A stretch of DNA of 9,478 nucleotides from an uncultured Muribaculaceae bacterium (GTDB taxonomy: Bacteria; Bacteroidota; Bacteroidia; Bacteroidales; Muribaculaceae). The notes under the pieces are model-generated. The model was not told where the DNA came from. It ran no database searches and worked only from the letters and a program-made list of their open reading frames with translations. Position numbers and translations under genes: made by a program. Below are positions 6,590 to 9,478 of this stretch, piece by piece. The DNA lies in assembly GCA_947178235.1 (NCBI GenBank), contig CAMWXQ010000023.1:1-9478 (forward strand), given 5' to 3'. Numbering within the stretch: position 1 is the stretch's first letter; each line of letters begins with the position of its first letter.

Positions 6590-6925
6590 TCACATGAACT
6601 GCATCATAGCGTCGAATATCATATTGTCATGATACGCTTTTGCTGCATAGTAGCCATAACTATATGTTATAGCAAACCAGACTAACCCGAGTAGGAATGT
6701 TAACCATCCAAGTAAATCCCACTCTTCTACATAGTCCAACTCCTCATTGTAATCAAGGGTTCTTGAACAACAGATTACGATTAACCCAAGAAAACCTGTC
6801 AATATACAATTGACAAACCACAGCCAGGGATTACGATGTTTCTTTTTCGCTGTATCGTATGCTCCGATTGCCATAAAAATCGGAACAACAACCCCTATAA
6901 GCACAAGTAACACATTGGGATTCAT
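6590..6925 (-). CDS. Small three-helix membrane protein, unknown function
   Basis: This 111-residue protein has three hydrophobic helices, at about 4-23, 33-53 and 70-92. The first loop is basic (TAKKKHRNPW) and the second acidic (LDYNEELDYVEEWD), which by the positive-inside rule places the first loop in the cytoplasm. I recognise no family with confidence; helices 1-2 faintly resemble the short membrane segment of phospholipase-D-like N-termini. The ATG (6923-6925) lies one base after an 18-19 nt repeat whose complement sits in the loop of element C, and it overlaps by ATGA the stop codon of an upstream 53-codon frame. Expression probably comes from the minus-strand promoter at 7186-7193 through a structured leader of about 250 nt. 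A hairpin terminator follows. Confidence 0.7.
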   Translation of the reverse strand: MNPNVLLVLIGVVVPIFMAIGAYDTAKKKHRNPWLWFVNCILTGFLGLIVICCSRTLDYNEELDYVEEWDLLGWLTFLLGLVWFAITYSYGYYAAKAYHDNMIFDAMMQFM

Positions 6926-7083
6926 AGGCGATTTTCACAAGAGTTTACTCTCCTCATGCAGCCGATTGTTGGAGAAATTTTATTACCTGAGTTATATATA
7001 GAAAAGCGGGCTGCTATCCTTGCACTCTTGTAGGTATCGCCAAACACCTGAATACACGCACGGATAGGCAGCCCACTTCGCAT
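6922..7083 (-). CDS. Possible upstream ORF (53 codons) through element C
   Basis: An ATG at 7081-7083 on the minus strand opens a frame that runs through the hairpin and the conserved motif and ends in TGA at 6922-6924, overlapping the ATG of the membrane-protein gene as ATGA. The product would begin MRSGLPIRACIQVFGDTYKS. The arrangement is what translational coupling or a regulatory leader peptide would look like. However, the sequence is dominated by RNA-like structure, and the opposite strand is also open, so coding is doubtful. Confidence 0.2.
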   Translation of the reverse strand: MRSGLPIRACIQVFGDTYKSARIAARFSIYNSGNKISPTIGCMRRVNSCENRL

Positions 7084-7138
7084 GAGCTGTCTCCGTACCT
7101 CGTGTATTCTTTGTGAAATTGGCGATTTTACAAGAGTT
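6927..7138. repeat. Three-copy 18-nt repeat, two direct and one inverted
   Basis: GGCGATTTTCACAAGAGTT at 6927-6945 and GGCGATTTTACAAGAGTT at 7121-7138 are direct repeats 194 bp apart that flank element C. ACTCTTGTAGGTATCGCC at 7024-7041, in the loop of the element, is the inverted form (GGCGATACCTACAAGAGT). The flanking pair could be a target duplication of an inserted element, but the inverted inner copy favours a structural role. Confidence 0.8.
6981..7078. ncRNA. Long-hairpin element C (shared motif), the shortest copy
   Basis: The motif ATTACCTGA-GTTATATATAGAAAA (6982-7005) leads into the arm at 7004-7023, which pairs with 7058-7078 (AAG.GGGCTGC.TATCC.TGC, two mismatches and one bulge) around a 34-bp interior containing an AGGT/ACCT stem. 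The overall layout matches elements A and B, although the arm sequence is unrelated and the interior is far shorter. It lies in the leader of the gene at 6590-6925. The motif is about 55 nt from that gene's ATG, compared with about 47 nt for element B and its downstream gene. Confidence 0.6.
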
Positions 7139-7185
7139 GAGGCACTTTTCTTTTTACTTCAAACGTTGTCCTATAAAAGACAGCG

Positions 7186-7193
7186 CAAAGTTA
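7186..7193 (-). promoter_or_regulatory. Minus-strand -7 box (TAACTTTG) for the structured leader
   Basis: The minus strand reads TAACTTTG, which faces away from the plus-strand copy at 7207-7214; the pair forms an inverted repeat 13 bp apart. Transcription would start near 7178 and run through element C into the gene at 6925. No TTG is found at the usual -33 spacing. Confidence 0.55.
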
Positions 7194-7206
7194 CGAATTT
7201 TTTTGC

Positions 7207-7214
7207 TAACTTTG
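7207..7214 (+). promoter_or_regulatory. Plus-strand -7 box (TAACTTTG) for the GAF-like gene
   Basis: TTTTGCTAACTTTGC occurs here and again at 9090-9105 before another gene. It places transcription start near 7220, leaving about 20 nt before the ATG at 7240. This argues against the GTG at 7225 as the start. Confidence 0.65.
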
Positions 7215-7239
7215 CACTCTGAAAGTGTATACTCAATTT

Positions 7240-8100
7240 ATGCTTACATCAATATTGAAGAAATCAACAATAGAATGGCCTTTCTGGGGGTGGATACTCG
7301 GAGGGGCTGGAAGTGTTGTCGCTATTCTTTTATTTGGAAAGAATTTTTTTGAATTACCTGTCATAAAATCATTACTGATAGGGGTAGGAATCATAATTGC
7401 AATATGGACAATACGTTTTATGTATTTAGTAATAAGGCAAATGATAATATACTGGCATAATGTATATGTAGATTCTATTTGGGGTGATGCAATAGTGATT
7501 TTAAAGGATGCATATGCGGAAATTCATCAATTGAGGAAAAAGAATGAAATAACTGATATTGAGTTTATTGCTACTATGATCGCTTTTTGCGATGCTCTTA
7601 AAACAATATTTGATAAAAAAACAAAATCTAATTGTTGTGTATCTATCAAAGTTCCTATATCGGAGGATGCCTCATTGGAAACATTAGAATTAAAAAACTT
7701 ATGTAGAGATAGTCATCATAAGAATAGAGATACCGAACAATACCGAAATCTACGACATACAATTATAGGAAATACGGCATATACAAAAATTGTGCTAAAA
7801 ATATTAAAAAGTAATCAAAAGCACTTGGCATACGTTAATAACGACATACCTCATTCAACCGAATATGAAAACACAAGTAAAGAATGCTATCCAAATGGCA
7901 TATTGCCGTATCAGAGCGAATTGGTATTTCCCATTGTGCCAATTAAAGGAAATGAAACAAGCAAGAAGAAATTAAAAGGCTTTATATGTATCGATTGTAA
8001 TAATCCGAATAAATTTGATGAAAAACGCTACGATATACCCATGCTGGAGGGGGTGGCAGATGGCATATACGATTTATTTGTAAAACGAAATGGTAAATAA
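7240..8100 (+). CDS. Two-helix membrane protein with a C-terminal GAF-like sensor domain
   Basis: This 286-residue protein has two hydrophobic helices (about 15-33 and 43-65), then a charged helical linker (80-105) and a cytoplasmic-looking domain (about 105-283). The end of that domain (ELVFPIVPIKGN...LKGFICIDC...FDEKRYDIPMLEGVADGIYDL) follows the pattern of GAF domains, which bind small ligands. No output domain such as a kinase or cyclase follows, so the protein either signals through a partner or acts at the membrane. The next gene overlaps it by 11 bp and is the natural partner candidate. Some bacterial defence effectors pair membrane helices with a ligand sensor, but no nucleotide-making enzyme is present here, so that link is only speculation. 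The ATG at 7240 fits the promoter at 7207 better than the GTG at 7225. Confidence 0.7.
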   Translation: MLTSILKKSTIEWPFWGWILGGAGSVVAILLFGKNFFELPVIKSLLIGVGIIIAIWTIRFMYLVIRQMIIYWHNVYVDSIWGDAIVILKDAYAEIHQLRKKNEITDIEFIATMIAFCDALKTIFDKKTKSNCCVSIKVPISEDASLETLELKNLCRDSHHKNRDTEQYRNLRHTIIGNTAYTKIVLKILKSNQKHLAYVNNDIPHSTEYENTSKECYPNGILPYQSELVFPIVPIKGNETSKKKLKGFICIDCNNPNKFDEKRYDIPMLEGVADGIYDLFVKRNGK

Positions 8101-8365
8101 TAATATGAATCAGAACAAGAATATTGGATTTGACGTTTTAGAAAAAAATGAAGAAGAAGTTGTTTTAAAACGTGTTTTGCCATTAAAAAATGGGAAGCCC
8201 AGACATGATGTTGAATTATCTCTACCTAAATTATCAGTTCATTATTTTGATATAGATGATTTAGAAATTCTTCAGGCAATAGCAGAAGAAATGGCAAAAC
8301 GTATTGCTAAAAATAGAGAAAAACGTAGCCTTAGATATAGAATAATATCTATATTTAAGTTGTAA
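8090..8365 (+). CDS. Small charged protein paired with the GAF-like gene
   Basis: This protein of up to 91 residues has an acidic-then-basic pattern: a beta-like first half (FDVLEKNEEEVVLKRVLPLK), a predicted helix (DDLEILQAIAEEMAKRIAKN) and a strongly basic, amphipathic C-terminus (REKRSLRYRIISIFKL) that might touch membrane or nucleic acid. I recognise no family. The ATG at 8090 overlaps the upstream gene by 11 bp; a second ATG at 8105 lies just after that gene's stop codon and is equally possible. The overlap strongly suggests co-translation, and probably joint function, with the 2-TM/GAF-like protein. Confidence 0.65.
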   Translation: MVNNNMNQNKNIGFDVLEKNEEEVVLKRVLPLKNGKPRHDVELSLPKLSVHYFDIDDLEILQAIAEEMAKRIAKNREKRSLRYRIISIFKL

Positions 8366-8376
8366 TTTGAATATGT

Positions 8377-8793
8377 CTAATTTCTTTTATCCTCTTTCAT
8401 TAGCGATTGCACATACATTCTGAATTCCCTGCGACTACGGAATTTCCGTTCATCGAAACGTATCCCTGCTATTTCAGCAAATTTGCGTATCGTTACTAAA
8501 TCCGTAAAGGAGAATCTTAGGTCATATTCTTGCTCGGATATAAGTTGTCCACTTGTTTTATCCGCCATCTGCATTCTCGCTATAATCGGAGACAGTAGTG
8601 CAATCGTAGCTGATCTTTCCGTGTTATTGCTGCTTGTTTCCTTTTCGCTTATATCGTATATGGGTGGTATTCTATCCAGAGATAAAAAAGTTTCTCTGAA
8701 ATGCGTCCTTCCGTCTACATTTCCGACAACCAATATGTCTGAGTAGCCATCGGCATTGTTATCCCAGCTTATTGTTATGCTTTGCTCGTTCAT
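8377..8793 (-). CDS. Hypothetical protein, 138 residues, downstream of element B
   Basis: The protein begins MNEQSITISWDNNADGYSDI; its first half (1-45) looks like beta strands (SITISWDN, DILVVGNV), and its C-terminal half (85-138) is helical and basic, ending FDERKFRSRREFRMYVQSLM. There is no signal peptide and no membrane helix. I recognise no family. Its stop codon is 11 bp from that of the convergent small gene. Upstream, an intrinsic terminator (8809-8831) lies only 16 bp before the ATG with no TAnnTTTG box between them. The gene would therefore depend on read-through of the element B transcript or on a promoter I cannot see. Confidence 0.6.
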   Translation of the reverse strand: MNEQSITISWDNNADGYSDILVVGNVDGRTHFRETFLSLDRIPPIYDISEKETSSNNTERSATIALLSPIIARMQMADKTSGQLISEQEYDLRFSFTDLVTIRKFAEIAGIRFDERKFRSRREFRMYVQSLMKEDKRN

Positions 8794-8808
8794 TAGTTAA
8801 ATCTTTGT

Positions 8809-8831
8809 AAAAATTCTGCTTTCAAGCAGAA
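8809..8831 (-). terminator. Intrinsic terminator between element B and the 138-residue gene
   Basis: In minus-strand RNA, TTCTGCTT (8831-8824) and AAGCAGAA (8821-8814) pair around a tight turn and are followed by UUUUU (8813-8809). It lies downstream of element B and directly upstream of the gene starting at 8793, as an attenuator or the end of a small RNA would. Confidence 0.65.
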
Positions 8832-8839
8832 AACTTATG

Positions 8840-9025
8840 CTTACCTGTTATAAGGTAGAAAAAACGAAGATATATGAGCAAGCAATCGTATCATAGAATA
8901 CATGGCTTCATATTACGAAGTCATTGTGTGGAAAGGATGGTTCCACACCGAACGTGGAGATATGTATGGTGCGCTAATAAAGCGCATTTTCATCTAAAAT
9001 AGATTGCATGCTCATATGTCTTCGT
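8840..9025. ncRNA. Long-hairpin element B (shared motif); candidate structured RNA
   Basis: Arms 8864-8887 and 9002-9025 form a 24-bp inverted repeat with 2 mismatches around a 114-bp interior. The interior contains exact hairpins GTGTGGAA/TTCCACAC and GCGCT/AGCGC, a GCTTC/GAAG[T] stem, and ATACAT/ATGTAT, which closes a branch. The left arm follows GTTATAAGGTAGAAAAA (8847-8863), shared with elements A and C; a TACC/GGTA mini-stem frames the TTATAA core. On the minus strand the RNA would end at the terminator at 8809-8831 and would be about 200-220 nt, but no exact TAnnTTTG box was found upstream on that strand, so the direction is uncertain. A 31-codon frame (8902-8997, plus strand) inside it begins MASYYEVIVWKGW; it may be chance. 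Confidence 0.6.
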
Positions 9026-9043
9026 CTCTCTAACTAATTTTAT

Positions 9044-9051
9044 TAACTTTG
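9044..9051 (+). promoter_or_regulatory. Possible -7 box (TAACTTTG) downstream of element B
   Basis: An exact TAACTTTG lies 75 bp before the gene at 9127. A better-placed copy with a -33 element lies at 9074-9104, so this may be a second promoter or unused. Confidence 0.35.
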
Positions 9052-9073
9052 TATAAATAAATCATTTTAACTC

Positions 9074-9104
9074 TTGCTCAATCCAAAAAGTTTTGCTAAC
9101 TTTG
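9074..9104 (+). promoter_or_regulatory. Bacteroidetes promoter (TTG-N20-TAACTTTG) for the zinc-ribbon gene
   Basis: TTG at 9074-9076 and TAACTTTG at 9097-9104 are 20 bp apart, close to the Bacteroidetes -33/-7 spacing. The ATG follows 22 nt later. This is the best-formed promoter in the window. Confidence 0.75.
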
Positions 9105-9126
9105 CGATTGTATAAATTATTTAGTT

Positions 9127-9423
9127 ATGGATAATATAAGATACAACGAAGAAGATTTTGATGGCTTCTTAGAAGAGTTAATATCTTCTGGCAGATTGGA
9201 GCCAAAGGAAGAAGATATTACCAAATTGTATTTAGACAAAGGTTATGAAGTCCTATCTGACAAGCAGAAGTACGTCTTTGACAAAATGATTGAGAATAAT
9301 TCAGTAGATGAGTGCACAAGATGTGGTTGTTCTATCCCTTGGTGTGAAATGCTTGCCGCACTTGACAATGGAGGTCTCTGTAATTACTGCGAACATATGC
9401 AGGAAAAGATTGATAAAGAGTAA
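9127..9423 (+). CDS. Small CxxC zinc-ribbon-like protein
   Basis: This 98-residue protein has an acidic helical first part (residues 1-58) and a C-terminal metal-binding module: Cys63-x2-Cys66 (CTRC) and Cys85-x2-Cys88 (CNYC), with extra cysteines at 68 and 73. The spacing of about 20 residues between pairs fits a zinc ribbon or a rubredoxin-like knuckle. The linker PWCEMLAALDNGGLCNYCEH is distinctive, but I cannot name the family. Such proteins often bind nucleic acid or a protein partner. The gene is a single-gene unit with a well-formed promoter and a strong terminator one base after the stop codon. Confidence 0.75.
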   Translation: MDNIRYNEEDFDGFLEELISSGRLEPKEEDITKLYLDKGYEVLSDKQKYVFDKMIENNSVDECTRCGCSIPWCEMLAALDNGGLCNYCEHMQEKIDKE

Positions 9424-9463
9424 AGAGGCCGTCTAACAACCAAAGTTAGACGGTCTCTTTTAT
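9424..9463 (+). terminator. Intrinsic terminator of the zinc-ribbon gene
   Basis: Arms 9424-9437 and 9445-9458 pair over 14 bp (one G-U) with a 7-nt loop and are followed by TTTTAT. The hairpin begins directly after the stop codon. Confidence 0.85.
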
Positions 9464-9478
9464 AGTAATAAAAACCCG

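Larger units (their letters stand above)
6926..7178 (-). promoter_or_regulatory. Long structured leader of the three-helix protein gene; candidate RNA switch
   Basis: Between the minus-strand TAACTTTG box and the ATG at 6925 lie about 250 nt rich in alternative pairings. The segment at 7024-7041 can pair with 7121-7138 (9 + 6 bp) or with 6927-6945 (8 + 6 bp), and the latter ends one base from the start codon. A further helix, 7101-7109 with 7050-7058 (9 bp exact), nests inside the first option. The hairpin of element C (7004-7023 with 7058-7078) conflicts with, or forms a pseudoknot with, these helices. Choosing one partner would expose or mask the start region. The mechanism is inferred; the pairings are visible. 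Confidence 0.5.

Noticed and set aside
6927..7138. The repeated 18-nt sequence as a CRISPR array
   Set aside because: Only two direct copies, 194 bp apart, with the third inverted; no regular spacers and no cas genes.
4941..9025. The three hairpin elements as integron attC sites
   Set aside because: Variable-length palindromes between small genes fit the idea, but the GTT-containing motif is on the wrong side for RYYYAAC...GTTRRRY, the right ends share no clear partner motif, and no integrase is present.

Overview
The window looks like a Bacteroidales chromosome, possibly a GC-rich gut lineage such as Muribaculaceae; this is an inference. Supporting signs are several TAnnTTTG promoter boxes placed as Bacteroidetes -7 elements, few Shine-Dalgarno sequences, and a CBS-less arabinose-5-phosphate isomerase of the type known from Bacteroides. 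The window splits in two at about 4.8 kb. The left half is GC-rich and reads as ordinary chromosome. The right half is AT-rich accessory DNA made of small, mostly unrecognised genes.

Left half (1-4782): five genes, all on the minus strand. In transcription order they are a membrane-anchored kinase-like protein that has lost its catalytic HRD aspartate (3943-4782), a GNAT-type acetyltransferase 4 bp behind it (2811-3938), the arabinose-5-phosphate isomerase KdsD (2109-2717), a PfkB-fold sugar kinase relative whose GAGD catalytic motif is degenerate (1140-1994), and a TPR protein (58-1107). A hairpin after the acetyltransferase and a promoter before kdsD suggest two transcription units. A perfect 40-bp palindrome follows the last stop codon.

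Right half (4783-9478): an IS1595-family transposase with a translationally coupled 49-residue companion gene, a 56-residue orphan, a three-helix membrane protein, a two-gene unit made of a 2-TM/GAF-like protein and a small charged protein, an unrecognised 138-residue protein, and a CxxC zinc-ribbon-like protein with its own promoter and terminator.

The most unusual content is between these genes. Three intergenic regions (about 4941-5138, 6981-7078 and 8840-9025) share one layout: a conserved segment of about 17-25 nt (plus-strand core GTTATA...TAG.AAAA) directly beside an 18-24 bp inverted repeat. The arm sequences differ completely between copies and enclose interiors of different length with secondary hairpins. 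Read on the minus strand, the conserved segment lies 3' of the hairpin, and in two of the three cases it sits about 50 nt before a small minus-strand gene. One copy lies in a leader of about 250 nt in which a central segment can pair with either of two flanking copies of the same 18-nt repeat, one of which abuts the start codon. That arrangement looks like an RNA switch. Another copy is followed by an intrinsic terminator just before the next gene. These elements could be a family of structured regulatory RNAs or a family of mobile or recombination hairpins; the sequence alone does not decide.
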